Assembly (NCBI RefSeq): GCF_050947875.1
Contig: NC_134570.1
Location: 108,280,122 to 108,344,121 of the forward strand
Reading direction: 5' to 3'
Source: Dermacentor variabilis
Lineage: Eukaryota > Arthropoda > Arachnida > Ixodida > Ixodidae
Length of the DNA: 64,000 bases
Shown: positions 28,097 to 34,364 of the stretch, one piece after another
How positions within the stretch are numbered: the first letter of the stretch is position 1
Layout of the letters: each line of letters opens with the position of its first letter
Program-made: the position numbers and the translations under genes
The notes under the pieces: generated by a model
Seen by the model: the letters and a program-made list of their open reading frames with translations, nothing else
Databases searched by the model: none
Told to the model about the DNA's origin: nothing

Positions 28097-31024
28097 GTTA
28101 TTGTTTGCTGGCTTCTTATGATTTTAGTTATACGTACTTATCAGCTCATCCGGAGTTCTCTAACACGCACCGAAGTGCGGAATGTTCAATTCTGTCTCCT
28201 TCTGTGTGCAGCAGCAGCAGCCGCGGGGTATCGTACCCGCGACCTCGCACGTCAGCAAAAGAACTGCGCAGCCGCTGCGCATCGGTGGCGACCACGATTC
28301 CGAGTTCTAAGACGCCTCGTATCTCGGTCGAAGACTACACGCTGTCTTCCAGGGGAGCTGCATCGGCATCGGTCAGCAGCGAAGCGATACAGACTAGCGT
28401 TGCGATCGACGAGGACTCGCGCACCGAACCGCAAAGTCGCTGCGAGTCAGAGATAAGATACGGAGTACACGCGCACTGCGAACGACGCCGAATAGTAGGG
28501 ATCGCGGGAGCGCGTATATAGGCACGCCGACGAGGATGATGGGTCGTGATGCGCGCTCCTTCCTTCGTCTTCACTGCAAACAATTTTAACTTGTTCATAA
28601 ACGGAATCTAATCATAACTTCATCTTATAACTTAATCTGTAGTTCATAACTTAATCTGTAGCTACATATAGAGCCTTCAGCGAGACAACTGTTTGCAAAC
28701 GACTTCGTGCATCGACAAAAAAAAAAAAAAAAAAGGAAGAAGCCCGTAGCTAACTTTCCAGAGTGGCTCGACCGCAAGTCGGTGTTATACCGAAACGATG
28801 GTTAATTCTGGCCTCATAGACGTAAAAGCTATACGAGTTTTTCTGCAGTACGTTAAGGAGTTATGGAGACTGCAGATACGCTGCGCATTTTCCAGTATAT
28901 GTACGGATAATGTGGACTCATAGGTTCACTCCCCCCATTTCCACTCCACGAAGAGGGTAGCAAACTAAACGAATTCCAGTTAACCTACTTCCTCCCTCCT
29001 CCCTCGCTCTATGACGTTTCGACCGATTCAGCTGTATGAGCCAGCACAGCAACGGGAGGTGCGGAAAGGCTATCCGTAGCTGAATGGCTGTCGATAGCAA
29101 TGATCCATTGCCCTATAGAATAAGGAGTTACGAGGCCCTTGCGCTGCTTCTTTATATCCAGAGATCCATGCCGAAATTTAGGTGAAGAAGATGACGAGGA
29201 AGCATGCATACGCGTGCGAAAAACGGGTCGCAGACTATTATTTGAGTCGACTACCTAATTCTATTTCTAAAATTCTCAATCGTTTATATTATTTCATCTC
29301 TTGATGTTAAATTATTTTATCTCAAAGTCTTTAACAATATCATTTTCCAAGTCCTAAATTTATCTTTATTTAACCTACGCTCCGCTATGGAAATATTATT
29401 ATGTTATAGTTCTAATAAAAACACATTCTCTTATTCGGATTATATAAAACGCCCTTCATGGCCAATCCCCTCGTAGTGGGCATGAGCCAGGGTTTGGACG
29501 CAAGAACAATGGCAGTGACGAAATAAAGCAGTTCGAGGAAACGATCTCAGTGATGTAACTGCACATCCTCATCGATAAGAATGCGCAGTCACTCCATTCT
29601 CAGCAATCCGCAACTCAAAGTGCAGTTTCGAGGGTGGGGTTACATTGTCCGCCTCCTTGGGCGACGGCGTTGTAGGGACGTACACCAAAGAGAAACAGCA
29701 AATCAGTACCGACTGAGAGACAGCTGTTTGCAGGCTTTCTCTGCGTGCGTTCGGTACAAAAATGATCGGTTGCTTATAGAGAGGAAAACGAGCACAAACT
29801 TCTCTTGGATTTCGATTCTTTAACTGCGGTGTCCATGACGTCAGGGTTCGCTCGACGGATTTCGATTTCTCGGCAACATTGTCTATGCACAGCCTTCACG
29901 TGAAGGAAAAAAAATACAGAAAACGCGCGCAAAACTTCTCGAATTGTTATCTTTTTGCTAGTTTTTCCATGCGATCGGAAACACCTGAGTAAATTCGCAC
30001 ATTATAAATGTCAGTAAATTCGGAAACGTCTGACCAGCTTCGGTCAGACTCCGTCAAAAGCTTTGACGTCCCGGCAAGGTGGTGGGGAATTTCGAGATGG
30101 CTTGCCATCCATCTTGCGGAATTGCGTATTCAAGTTACCGAGAGTTCACTCACGGTAAAGCTATAACGACCGGTAATTGTAAAGAATAATGCGAACAATC
30201 TATTTATTTATTTATTTATTTTTATTTGAGTTAATTGTGGATACGAACGACTGAGTTTTTGAGTGCTTGTGCACATACATGCTTTTTAAAGTTCTTGTAG
30301 AAGACCGCGAAAGATATAGAAGAAAGGAGAGGGAGATATAGGTTGTCTATAGCACTCATCTGGGGCTTCTCGCGCGAGCATTTAATAACGAAAATAATAA
30401 CGAATTTAAGAACGCGTCCTTGTGTGGACTATAGGCGTTGTCTACGGAACATCTAAGAACGCGTTCTTAAATTCGTTATTATTTTCGTTATTAAATGTTC
30501 GTGAGAGAAGCCCCAGGCTAGCTACCGTGCACTGGGGTAAGGGTATAAAGAGGCAAGCGTAGAGAGAAAGGAGGGAGCCAGACCACTATCTGAGCGCGCA
30601 TTCTGAACAGAGAGATAGAGAGTGAATGAAAGAAATGCAGGAAGGTTAACCTGGTTGCACCTGGCTTGCTACCCCACTCTCAGAACTGTAGAAAATGTGG
30701 AAACATGTAGAAACTGCGGGTTAAGGGTATACGTGGGGGGGTGGGGGGAGGGGCGAACGCAAGCTCTTACTTGCATCCGGGCCCTGCGGTGTTGACGCTG
30801 CCGGTTGTCGCTGACGAGGACGTGGCGCCGGCGGCTGTCATGGCGGTGGTGTTGTAATTGGCTCCGTAACTGGTGCGCCTGGGTCGCGTACCGCTGGCGG
30901 TGCCCGGGTCTAGCAGCAGCAGCCGCTCCTCGTTCTCGAGCCCCATTCCGCCGCCTGCCCGCGCGGTAAAGGTAGTGGGGAGTGGAGAGGAAGCGGGAGA
31001 GAGAGAGAGAGAGTACTTAGCCAT
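2261..31024 (-). CDS. ABCB1-like: ABCB-type (P-glycoprotein-like) full transporter, N-terminal part, nine exons
   Basis: ATP-driven exporter of lipophilic compounds, expected in the plasma membrane. Coding segments on the minus strand are 31024-30771, 12402-12354, 11355-11023, 10395-10262, 8938-8767, 7948-7824, 3807-3691, 2558-2504 and 2374-2261. All introns are GT-AG and all phases join cleanly, giving 451 codons. The product holds a polar N-terminus and six transmembrane helices: TM1 and TM2 in exon 3, TM3 and TM4 in exon 5, TM5 in exon 7, TM6 in exon 9. A glycosylated loop with NLT and NIT sites lies between TM1 and TM2. Hallmarks match ABCB1-type domains: [10 protein letters not shown] in TM1, and [15 protein letters not shown] and [18 protein letters not shown] in the cytoplasmic loops. 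Walker A, signature and the second half lie left of position 1. Ticks may carry several ABCB paralogs, so one-to-one identity with ABCB1 is uncertain. Confidence 0.85.
2504..2558 (-). CDS. ABCB1-like: ABCB exon 8
   Basis: Acceptor CAG at 2561-2559, donor GTGAGT from 2503. 55 bp. It completes a split tryptophan codon from exon 7 and encodes the loop between TM5 and TM6 ([18 protein letters not shown]), ending in phase 0. Confidence 0.85.
3691..3807 (-). CDS. ABCB1-like: ABCB exon 7 (TM5)
   Basis: Acceptor CAG at 3810-3808, donor GTAAGT from 3690. 117 bp, phase 2 in and out. Encodes [20 protein letters not shown] followed by the hydrophobic TM5 segment that ends in ALAFW, as in ABCB1-type proteins. 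Confidence 0.85.
4267..5185. mobile_element. MITE-like element with terminal inverted repeats
   Basis: The ends are inverted copies: it opens TACCGTATTTACTCGCATAA and closes with the reverse complement of that sequence (ending AATACGGTA). Subterminal copies of GATCATTACACGGG occur at both sides (about 4330 and 5090). It has no coding capacity. It sits in the ABCB intron between exons 6/7 and 9. Termini plus a possible TA target duplication suggest a Tc1/mariner-like origin, which is an inference. Confidence 0.7.
5211..6009. mobile_element. Non-autonomous TTAA-type DNA element
   Basis: The right end reads GGTGTTTCACGGCCCCT then TTAA (6006-6009). The left end near 5211 (AGAGGACCTGAAACACTTTT) is its imperfect inverted copy, with the TTAA decayed to TTCA. 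The end sequence resembles the element beginning at 41616. It has no recognisable transposase; the 112-codon frame inside it has no known domain. Confidence 0.55.
6747..6785. repeat. Perfect 18-bp inverted repeat with 3-base loop
   Basis: Arm 6747-6764 (ATACAGCCAAATTTGAGC) is repeated in perfect reverse complement at 6768-6785. Only TCT separates the arms. It would form a tight cruciform or RNA hairpin. Confidence 0.85.
6914..7105 (+). pseudogene. Helitron-like protein fragment
   Basis: A reading frame encodes [16 protein letters not shown] followed by [20 protein letters not shown]. This resembles the DUF6570-type region upstream of the Rep/helicase core in Helitron proteins of arthropods (recognition from memory of the motif order, not a search). 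No Rep HUH motif or helicase is nearby, so it is a relic fragment in an ABCB intron. No Helitron terminus (5' TC, 3' CTRR hairpin) was identified. Confidence 0.5.
7824..7948 (-). CDS. ABCB1-like: ABCB exon 6
   Basis: Acceptor CAG at 7951-7949, donor GTCAGT from 7823. 125 bp, phase 0 in, phase 2 out. Encodes the cytoplasmic loop after TM4: [20 protein letters not shown] and [11 protein letters not shown], a segment strongly conserved in ABCB full transporters. Confidence 0.87.
8767..8938 (-). CDS. ABCB1-like: ABCB exon 5 (TM3-TM4)
   Basis: Acceptor CAG at 8941-8939, donor GTGAGT from 8766. 172 bp, phase 2 in, phase 0 out. Starts with the conserved [15 protein letters not shown] helix, then TM3 ([18 protein letters not shown]) and TM4 ([18 protein letters not shown]). 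Confidence 0.88.
9015..9293. mobile_element. Short MITE with pogo/Tigger-like ends
   Basis: It begins CAGTCAACCCGACTAC after TA (9013-9014) and ends GTAACACCAAGGTTTGACTG-like sequence before TA (9294-9295); the two ends are imperfect inverted repeats. 279 bp with a TA target-site duplication and no coding capacity. CAGTCAA-type termini are typical of pogo/Tigger relatives (family knowledge). Confidence 0.55.
9300..10261. other. ABCB intron, nothing recognised
   Basis: Intron between exons 5 and 4. No reading frame, known repeat terminus or RNA gene was recognised here. Confidence 0.5.
10262..10395 (-). CDS. ABCB1-like: ABCB exon 4
   Basis: Acceptor CAG at 10398-10396, donor GTATGT from 10261. 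134 bp, phase 0 in, phase 2 out. Encodes [20 protein letters not shown] and the following [22 protein letters not shown], the first intracellular loop of the transporter. The aspartate codon is completed by exon 5. Confidence 0.87.
11023..11355 (-). CDS. ABCB1-like: ABCB exon 3 (TM1, extracellular loop, TM2)
   Basis: Acceptor CAG at 11358-11356, donor GTATGC from 11022. 333 bp, phase 0 at both ends. Starts FRYATAQD, then TM1 with the [10 protein letters not shown] motif, GHMTNAF, a long loop with two N-glycosylation sequons (NLT, NIT), and TM2 ([19 protein letters not shown]). Confidence 0.9.
11503..11587. repeat. (CA)n microsatellite
   Basis: About 85 bp of uninterrupted CA dinucleotides in the ABCB intron between exons 2 and 3. 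Reading frames across it are artefacts. Confidence 0.95.
12354..12402 (-). CDS. ABCB1-like: ABCB exon 2
   Basis: Acceptor CAG at 12405-12403, donor GTGAGT from 12353. 49 bp. It completes a lysine codon from exon 1 (AA|G) and encodes [16 protein letters not shown], ending in phase 0 just ahead of exon 3. It lies 446 bp from the DNMT1 start codon on the opposite strand. Confidence 0.8.
12403..12848. promoter_or_regulatory. Probable DNMT1 promoter and 5' UTR within ABCB intron 1
   Basis: The last 170 bp before the DNMT1 ATG turn GC- and CpG-rich (GGAGGCGGCGCCACCGCCGC near 12690), consistent with a CpG-island promoter. No TATA box is placed with confidence. A T-run lies at about 12630-12641. The same interval is the start of ABCB intron 1 read backwards, so promoter elements here could act on an alternative ABCB start too (inference). 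Confidence 0.45.
12849..16928 (+). CDS. DNMT1: DNMT1, maintenance DNA (cytosine-5) methyltransferase, single exon
   Basis: Methylates hemimethylated CpG from S-adenosylmethionine after replication, in the nucleus. 1359 codons without an intron. Order: basic nuclear-localisation-like GGKRKRR (54-60); PIP-box-like QPTLTELF (70-77) for PCNA; RFTS about 105-345; CXXC zinc finger about 398-440 with KFGG; acidic autoinhibitory linker 447-462; BAH1 about 500-640; BAH2 about 685-860; (GK)n linker 869-877; catalytic domain 897-1355. Motifs: [14 protein letters not shown] (902-914), [12 protein letters not shown] with nucleophile C985, VI ENVRNF (1025-1030), VIII QTRRR (1067-1071), [10 protein letters not shown] (1332-1340). 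An in-frame TAG at 12816-12818 supports this ATG. The DMAP1-binding N-terminus of vertebrate DNMT1 (1616 residues in human) is absent. It lies antisense inside ABCB intron 1 and looks functional. A retrocopy or an intronless original are both possible. Confidence 0.96.
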   Translation: MKTVNAVPVSPVKLDTTNGKCSSDEECGGASGGSDDREGNGDKKESPPAAKLKGGKRKRRSNGEAAGGSQPTLTELFSQMAKRVKSESGLAESKKPPAAEASYTRCSDCRQVLDAAELRLFEGDPADAVDEFSALTDPRLSVFNDNEAVDECGDDVMDTPQHKLTQFAVYDRHTHLCPIDAGLIERDVELYFSGYVKPIYDEDPSPENGICCKAMGPIGAWWTAGFDGGENAVIGFTTPYADYVLMTPSEQYAPFIDAIKEKIYMSKLVIETLVKDPSTTYEDLLNKLELTPPPQGIAKFTEDALLRNAQFVIDQVQSFDVTGDDDEAHLIATPCLRSLVNLAGVTLGQRRAMRRGRREALPKKPVCTLATTTPLVRDVFEVLFHGQIDDKASSAARRKRCGVCEACQSADCGKCRACKDMVKFGGTGRQKQCCVERRCLNKVFQEAEEDDGDTEEMEDELDRKAVQAEAPATRKTTRRGGSDVCWVDDKPVAKLDKKSYFSRAVVNGHELRWGDFVLVTPTDPGTPLYVARIVYMYETTSGEKMFHAHWFWRGSDTVLGESSDPRELFLVNECENQSLSTVNDLCTVVLKPAAEDWFSRGGVHSLEDECVLQGEDDGRSFFYQKAYEPDNARFVDPPELPCPEECDVTQACTSCRHAEAQEKLETPVPGEVVEEDGGRLSYSSISFQGKSFCVGECVFLEPDAFQFDFTPTKSKNKGSLKKEDVDEDTYPEYYRKRSEYIKGSNADVPEPFKIGKIVSIYRKSRSGDAKNEPQNFRLRIKKFYRSENTHQPKLDADLCLLYYSEEEAVVGLHQVCGKCYVVYGENLAEEVEDYLRRGPHRFYFTEAYDSETKSFVEPSSKARMMGCLGKGKGKKGKSSSKAVSIEPPEEYCVPQRKLRSLDVFAGCGGLSEGFHQAGVSESCWAIEREEPAATAFRLNFPDATIFTDDCNRLLRLVMDGETHNERGQSLPQKGDVELLCGGPPCQGFSGMNRFNSRQYSQFKNSLIASYLSYCEYYRPRFFLLENVRNFVSFKRSMVLKLTLRCLISMGYQCTFGVLQAGNYGVPQTRRRAIILAAAPGEKLPLYPEPQHVFAPRACQLTVMVDDRKYLSNCKWSSSAPLRTITVRDAMSDLPEIRNGAKFDEIPYGAQALTPFQKVLRAGGAVLRDHVCKEMAPLVEARMRHIPLAPGSDWRDLPNTVVRLSDGVTYTKKLRYTHHDAKNGKSSTGALRGVCPCASDKPCDPLCRQDNTLIPWCLPHTGNRHNHWAGLYGRLEWDGFFSTTVTNPEPMGKQGRVLHPEQHRVVSVRECARSQGFPDTYRFFGTILDRHRQVGNAVPPPMARAIGLEILKCLADGNDN
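17703..17708 (+). terminator. Candidate DNMT1 polyadenylation signal
   Basis: ATTAAA at 17703-17708, about 775 bp after the stop codon, is the best polyadenylation hexamer I see before the repeat sequence starts at about 17750. The 3' UTR between holds no other gene. No A-rich tail of retroposition follows it. Confidence 0.35.
17752..17830 (+). repeat. SINE head fragment (tRNA-like)
   Basis: CCGCCTCGGTGGCTGA, a deletion, then GAGGTCGCGGGCTTGAGTCC match the A- and B-box regions of the tRNA-derived SINE seen in full at 59750-59990. It is a short, decayed copy just past DNMT1. Confidence 0.5.
17923..18034. repeat. 51-bp-arm fold-back palindrome
   Basis: Arm 17923-17973 is repeated in reverse complement at 17984-18034 with about one mismatch and a 10-base loop. 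Apex sequence is ACAGGAC / GTCCTGT. It has no coding content. Confidence 0.88.
18230..20436 (+). pseudogene. Ty3/gypsy retrotransposon pol relic
   Basis: Broken pol of a Ty3/gypsy LTR element. Visible in order: reverse transcriptase ([28 protein letters not shown], then CYLDDVVF as the YxDD box near 18510), the connecting region, an RNase H segment from about 18940 (TDAS, then [15 protein letters not shown] sequence), an integrase core ([15 protein letters not shown] near 19430; [13 protein letters not shown] near 19722), and a C-terminal part ([12 protein letters not shown] near 20341). The frame shifts repeatedly and stops occur, so it makes no protein. It is split by a SINE at 19758-19951. 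No gag or protease was recognised, so the 5' part is missing or unrecognisable. Confidence 0.88.
19758..19951 (+). mobile_element. tRNA-derived SINE inserted in the gypsy integrase
   Basis: The head GTCGTGGCGCAGTGGTTAGG (A box) and GGTTCGAATCCC (B box) is a tRNA-like promoter, followed by an unrelated body. It is flanked by a perfect 13-bp target-site duplication, CCTACGCGTACAA, at 19745-19757 and 19952-19964. Skipping it leaves the integrase reading continuous (YAYN then TATQST), which proves the insertion. Confidence 0.92.
20438..20610 (+). repeat. Putative 3' LTR of the gypsy relic
   Basis: It starts TGTAGCC directly after a purine-rich GGGGGTAA tract that could be the polypurine primer, and ends CTTTACAACA. 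The TG..CA borders and position after pol fit an LTR of about 173 bp. No 5' partner was found in the window, so this is tentative. Confidence 0.4.
20611..23790. other. ABCB intron 1, no gene seen
   Basis: No protein domain was recognised on either strand. An (AAC)n run lies at about 23031-23064. A run near 22540-22560 (AAATAAATCAATCC and on) looks like a LINE 3' tail but the body is not recognisable. Confidence 0.5.
23795..23965 (-). repeat. SINE body, head missing
   Basis: Same family as 59750-59990: GGGGTTTCACGTGCCAAAAC, GATTATGAGGCACGCCGTAG and GGGGTTCTTTAACGTGCACC in the same order. It stops at GCGGCCGCCGTGGCC, before the tRNA-like head. Confidence 0.8.
24222..24264. repeat. (AC)n-(AT)n compound microsatellite
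   Basis: AC repeats 24222-24239 pass directly into AT repeats to 24264, beside the tail of the SINE that the LINE split. Confidence 0.9.
24265..24320 (-). mobile_element. SINE tail, 5' flank of the LINE insertion
   Basis: GAGAAGAAGGGGATCCGAGG and TTTTGTTAATTGACCATAA match the copy at 27886-27975. It is the distal part of the SINE whose rest resumes at 27463; the LINE at 24321-27462 separates them. CCATAA at 24315-24320 is the first half of the target duplication. Confidence 0.75.
24321..24960 (+). pseudogene. LINE ORF2, endonuclease end and linker
   Basis: Reading frame for the C-terminal part of an apurinic-type endonuclease (TSPDLTFTN, then [12 protein letters not shown], the conserved SDH box) plus the linker to the reverse transcriptase. 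The start of the endonuclease is missing through 5' truncation. A one-base frameshift near 24930-24950 separates it from the downstream frame. Confidence 0.8.
24926..27403 (+). CDS. LINE ORF2, reverse transcriptase and RNase H
   Basis: 825 codons open to the stop. Reverse transcriptase: [18 protein letters not shown] (140-157), FGFRP (176-180), [10 protein letters not shown] (210-219), [15 protein letters not shown] (267-281), catalytic YGDD (302-305). RNase H about 570-690: YTDAS (D576), E609, SDSQ (D632), NARADRIA (D679), with the WCPAHE motif. C-terminal zinc knuckle C756-x2-C759-x7-H767-x4-C772. The start given is only the first base of the open frame; the true ORF2 began upstream and is now cut by a frameshift and truncation. 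It copies LINE RNA at target sites when active. All catalytic residues are present, but the missing 5' part makes the copy non-autonomous. Confidence 0.9.
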   Translation: MTREGTKTVANRTLKLLENEFEGREADMIDKIKEIYVGTVPTGQSTKPVYESQDQPELDAPITFEEVYAAAHSFKKNTTPGVDQVTNAMIRNLSDDTLKSLTKFFNDTVWTEDGVLPKEWKEAKIILIPKPGKPRNINNLRPISLTSCAGKLFEKVVQVRLSNHIELNNMFPSNMFGFRPHVSAQDVFLLLKHEVLHPNRGSEDKFVLALDIKKAFDSISHHAILEGLEAVNCGTRIYNYVRSFLSHRTATIGLGSTRSDTFNCPDRGTPQGAILSPLLFNVGMRKLALELDKHPNLGCAIYGDDITFWAHQGSYGDKQETLQKAIDAVVEYARAADMACAPEKSEFIRVRAKYARKKDWVPLTLTLDGVPIREVETLRILGMWIQQNAGTSHTLQKLKAVTGNVARMIRRVARSRNGLTEGETISLVHAFVISRLTYALPYQALTNQEIKQANAIIRKAFKAALGLPECTSTERFEGLGLHNTFDEYAVATLYSQKERLCSSTQGREVLARLGFPLRPQYCGEETAQIDRNVRSHIAVAPIPKNMHPKYHPGRRRARAKTLHKRFGMGPGVYYTDASRASSDTFTIVSTCNNNVTTASFKTASACVAEAAAIALAIQDAERQTDSAVILSDSQAACRLFLQGTAPKSIIKILGTQLEGHHTIVWCPAHERLAGNARADRIARGLNVRATAWPSDVLPPNSRDILLQQRQERRRFGHPHSDLNSEQERDWRRIQTNTYPNLHHLHRIHPTRFSDECPWCTDTPTLKHITWECPRRPPHIDSPILHQHPLMRNRQWEAWLADEGRESQLAFLDQAQRAARASGALE
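27463..27656 (-). mobile_element. tRNA-derived SINE, head part, 3' flank of the LINE
   Basis: Read on the minus strand: a tRNA-like head with GTTGTGGGTTCGGCTCCC (B box) at about 27580-27610 and an A-box-like segment up to 27656, then a body running to AACAGACAATGAAGCC-type sequence (read on plus) near 27470. CCATAA at 27463-27468 is the second half of the LINE target duplication. Its tail continues at 24265-24320. Confidence 0.78.
27886..27975 (-). repeat. SINE tail fragment, second copy
   Basis: GAGAAGGAGGGAAACCGAGG and TTTTGTTAATTACGACC followed without a break by AACCAATAGACAATGAAGCC. It shows the uninterrupted arrangement of the SINE that the LINE split at 24320/27463. Confidence 0.7.
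28030..28086. repeat. (AT)n microsatellite
   Basis: About 57 bp of AT repeats, with two more short AT blocks just after it. Confidence 0.95.
28218..28295 (-). repeat. tRNA-like SINE head fragment
   Basis: On the minus strand, GAGGTCGCGGGTACGATACC resembles the B-box region of the tRNA-headed SINEs here. It lies in a GC-rich patch (28200-28560) with no recognisable gene. Confidence 0.4.
28600..30360. other. ABCB intron 1, nothing recognised
   Basis: No coding or RNA gene seen on either strand. Only simple sequence stands out: an A-run near 28720 and a TTTA repeat at about 30199-30225. Confidence 0.5.
30362..30515. repeat. Fold-back element with ~56-bp arms
   Basis: Arm 30362-30417 (GGGGCTTCTCGCGCGAGCAT and on) returns in reverse complement at 30459-30515 with a few mismatches. 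The loop is about 41 bases. Internal sequence is AT-rich (AATAACGAAAATAATAACGA). It is a MITE-like fold-back near ABCB exon 1. Confidence 0.85.
30620..30690 (-). repeat. LINE 3'-end fragment
   Basis: AGGTTAACCTGGTTGCACC and GGCTTGCTACCCCACTC resemble the segment at 32890-32935 (AGGTTAACCAGTTTAGCTC, GGTTTGCTACCCTACAC). I take both as 3' untranslated ends of related LINEs. Confidence 0.4.
30771..31024 (-). CDS. ABCB1-like: ABCB exon 1 (N-terminus)
   Basis: 254 bp if translation begins at 31024 ([10 protein letters not shown]), or 176 bp if it begins at the second ATG, 30946 ([15 protein letters not shown]). Both ATGs have G at -3 and +4. It ends TGC AA before donor GTAAGA (from 30770), so lysine is completed by the first base of exon 2; phase and reading agree. 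The product is a polar, Thr/Ala/Ser-rich cytoplasmic tail. A (GA)n run at 30997-31013 lies between the two ATGs. The assignment depends on an 18.4-kb intron and would be settled by a transcript; no better exon 1 lies closer. Confidence 0.68.
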
Positions 31025-32046
31025 GGCACCGTACGAATCGTCGGCAAGTATATGGCATGCATGATATGTCATTTTTCATTTCGTTGCGTCTGTTTCCACC
31101 TTAAAGGCCCGAAGGAATTACATGAGTGGGGAGGGAGGGTGCTCGTTCGAGGGTTAACATCAACTGCTTCGATAAAATAAACTCACAAAATAAATGCACA
31201 AAAAAGACGGCGATCAGAAAAAAAGCGAGAAAGAAGATATTCGGTAAGGAAATAAACCCTATGTATACATACGAGTTGTAAGTTGAGTACAGAGTAATTA
31301 TACAGCAACAAACATAATAAGGATAAACGCAGTAAATATCTAGAGTACGCAATACGCGATTTGTGCTCAATGCGCGATGCGGCAATGTTTAGTGTTGTTA
31401 CGAAAAATGAGCATTTTTCTTTTGCGCGAAATGTTTTGCGGTCGGTGCATGAGACAATGGTATCGGGTAGGCTGTTGCAGTGCACAACAGCATGAGGGAA
31501 GAAAGAGGAGACAAATGCATATGTACGACAACTTATGCTATAGGGATGGCATGACCACCACTTCCAAGACTATTACTACAAAGTGGTTCGTAAACCGTGT
31601 GTGTAAGTGTGAGGTCAGCCTAAGAAATCTGGGAAATGAGTGAGAGAGAACGTTATTGGCTTTAGAGACCGGGTTTCATCGACTGTTCCTAAGCAGTGTT
31701 TTCCCGACACGCCGTTCCTCCCTTGGAGATTAGTTTGATAGATTAATTAATTAATTATTATTTTATTTATTTATTTAAGTCCGGGACGGCAGGAGATAAG
31801 GGATGGCAGAGGCCTAGTTCACATTTAGGTTCAAGATCTGAATGTGAAAGGGTCCGTAGGGTAATCGGCCTCTGGGCTCTACCTTCGATAACTTTTAATT
31901 TCTTAAAATTTTTCATTTCATAGAGCGGCGCACTCATCCTCCGATACCATCTAGGAAATCATAATTGGTACGACATTATAAGTTAGCAAATGTAGAACAC
32001 AGAGTGCGATGTAGCCATTTCGATAAGGAGCAAATGTTGAGAATAT
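31025..32046. other. 5' flank of ABCB exon 1
   Basis: Upstream of the ABCB start (minus strand). No TATA box, second exon or gene was recognised. A TAAT/TTTA-rich simple run lies at about 31739-31775. Confidence 0.4.
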
Positions 32047-32720
32047 ACCTGTGTCACACAGGCACATTTGGAAGGCCTTCCAGTCGACGGCCTTCGAAAT
32101 GCCACAACTCTATCGACTCAAAGGAGTTGTCGCGCTGCTACACGGCACTTTCGAAAGGCCGCTGAGTGGTTCAGGCATTTCTCGTAAGATTGCGTGGCGC
32201 TGCGGATCTTTCGTTTTCATGTCACGAAAAGTTAAACAACATTAAAACCACTTAAAAGCACTATAATTTCTTTCATATTTGTTTATACATTTAAAGAAAT
32301 CTTTATACATTGCCATACATATATGTTTAGTTTTTAAGTTGTTGAGTGGCGAAACTGCGGCAAAGTTTGCGTCGCTGCATGTCGCTGTTGTCGAGAGTAT
32401 GTGCAGTTCGCACATATTAAGTGGCGAAAATACTTTATTGAATAATTAATAGCCCTCATATATAGTATGTTTAGACCATTTTGGTTTGATTTGTTCTTTC
32501 TAACCGATAGTACGACCACACTGTGAACGAGAGGGCATGTTCGCACTGTTTCCGTTTTCGTTGCTCAAAGACCATCGAGATTTCGATTGAGTTGTAAGGT
32601 GCTCCGTTGACTCGATAGACTATTGACTTGGCGGCCTTCGAAACCGCCAGTGTAGCAGCTCGAACTTGACCTTTGAGTCAACTGACTATCGGTTGGAAGG
32701 CCTTCCAAACGGCAGCAGCA
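32047..32720. mobile_element. DNA element with ~100-bp inverted termini
   Basis: TTTGGAAGGCCTTCCA near the left end (32068) recurs near the right end (32692-32707). The adjoining blocks (CGACTCAAAGG, GCTGCTACAC, TTTCGAAAGGCCGC) return in reverse complement at 32600-32690. The middle is AT-rich and non-coding. I cannot name the superfamily. Confidence 0.6.
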
Positions 32721-32741
32721 CACCTACAAACACACGCGCAC

Positions 32742-32846
<105 letters not shown>

Positions 32847-32869
32847 CAGGGCAAGGAAGGATGGAAGGA

Positions 32870-32965
32870 AGGAAAAAGTGGAGAAGGAGAGGCAGGGAGG
32901 TTAACCAGTTTAGCTCAACCGGTTTGCTACCCTACACATGGGAGCGTGATGGGGGAATGAAAGAT
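32870..32965 (-). repeat. LINE 3'-end fragment
   Basis: AGGTTAACCAGTTTAGCTCA then GGTTTGCTACCCTACAC between two GA arrays. It is related to the fragment at 30620-30690 and lies between microsatellites, as LINE tails often do. Confidence 0.4.
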
Positions 32966-32972
32966 GGGGAAG

Positions 32973-32973
<1 letters not shown>

Positions 32974-33024
<51 letters not shown>
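32974..33024. repeat. (GA)n microsatellite
   Basis: About 50 bp of AG repeats. Confidence 0.95.
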
Positions 33025-33025
<1 letters not shown>

Positions 33026-33099
33026 ACATAGCCAAGCACACAAATCGTCCGTTAGAGTCCACCACTCTTGCGTGGTACGTGATATCACTTATCATATCA

Positions 33100-34170
33100 C
33101 GATAGGGCAAAACATGACGTGCACGTACGTGTAGCTTTCCCGCTAAACGTCCCCTTGTCGCGGAAACACTGTGGGCAGAAATGTTTGTTTACACGCGGTC
33201 TCTCGTATGCTAATCCCGGTGTGTACATCTTGTACGAATGCACGTACAGCCCGCAACGGTATCGTTTTGTCACGTGCCATCGCGCCTCCTATAAATAGTA
33301 AGTACATCCGCGAAGACTCATACTATAGATGCATATCGACTTCCGCAGCACTCACCGAACGGCAGTAACAGTTCGCCGTCCGCGAACACAGCGCACATGT
33401 TCCGAATGCATCCAACTGCGCAGCGCACGAGGGCGCTGCCGCCGTTCGCATCGACAAAAGCTCCCATCTGCGAGCAAACATGCGCGACATCTGCCGTGAC
33501 GTAACTTAGTGGCCCGATGTTAGGAAGTCGGCGCCTCTGGCCGGCATTTTATTTGCCATTCTACATACGCGGTGGCTCGCTTCTGTCATGGCACATTTTA
33601 TCGCGTCGGCGGTCAAATAAATAACATCTGCGAACCGGTTCGCCCCGTTTAACCTTTCTTTCGTTGACCTCCGGCATTGTTAGCCCAACACGGCGTCATC
33701 ACATATAAGTACTCGCGTACTTGGCAGTTCAATAGCATTCTTTTTTTGCGTATGTTGTTGAGGCCTGCACGATAAACACTTCCGCCTGCAGTATGCAAGC
33801 TGTAAAATCGTAGATGCTCGCAGCAGCGCGCAGGGCGTAGGTTTAAAAATAACATATAGCTGAGCAATCACGCCAAATATTATTTTTTAGACACATCGAA
33901 CGTGAAGCGTGTAGAACAATGTGTGCCAAGAAATGTTGCCGCGGACTATAGTTCAAGACTTCAAAAGAAGTGCATTGTAGCTTTATTTCTGGGCGCACAG
34001 ACGTGGAGTTTCTAAACCCTTGAGAGTTGCCGACAGAGGATACAGTGAGCCACAAGTACTGGGCTACTGACGTTATCCTTCATCCTGTTAACCACCCTGG
34101 CGGGCATCGGTTTGTTATCATTTCCAAAGCTAAACCAGAAACATTAACAACAAAGTTTCCGCTCTGACTT
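33100..34170. other. No gene seen
   Basis: No known domain, RNA gene or repeat terminus recognised on either strand. Confidence 0.4.
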
Positions 34171-34178
34171 GAAACCAC

Positions 34179-34364
34179 ATGATGCACGCGCGGAGACGAT
34201 ATGTTATTTGTTTAGCACTTTTTCTACTACATGTTTGCTCGAAAATTGGTGTAAATTCTCGAGAGGTCCTTTTTATCAACACCTCCAACGTAACAAGTGT
34301 TCAAAGTGCATTTGAAAAGATTCGTGCGATATGCGGCGTCGTCGCAAAACAGGATGCAGCATGA
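34179..34364 (+). CDS. Possible small secreted peptide or first exon (uncertain)
   Basis: 61 codons from ATG to TGA. The N-terminus looks like a signal peptide: MMHARRR, then hydrophobic YVICLALFLLHVC, then polar sequence REVLFINTSNVTSVQSAFEK with one N-glycosylation sequon (NVT). I do not recognise a family. Tick genomes hold many secreted salivary proteins whose first exon looks like this, but chance frames of this length are common in the window. There is no supporting neighbour. Confidence 0.2.
   Translation: MMHARRRYVICLALFLLHVCSKIGVNSREVLFINTSNVTSVQSAFEKIRAICGVVAKQDAA

Noticed and set aside
28105..28521. 138-codon GC-rich frame
   Set aside because: It overlaps a tRNA-like SINE fragment and has no recognisable domain or conserved motif.
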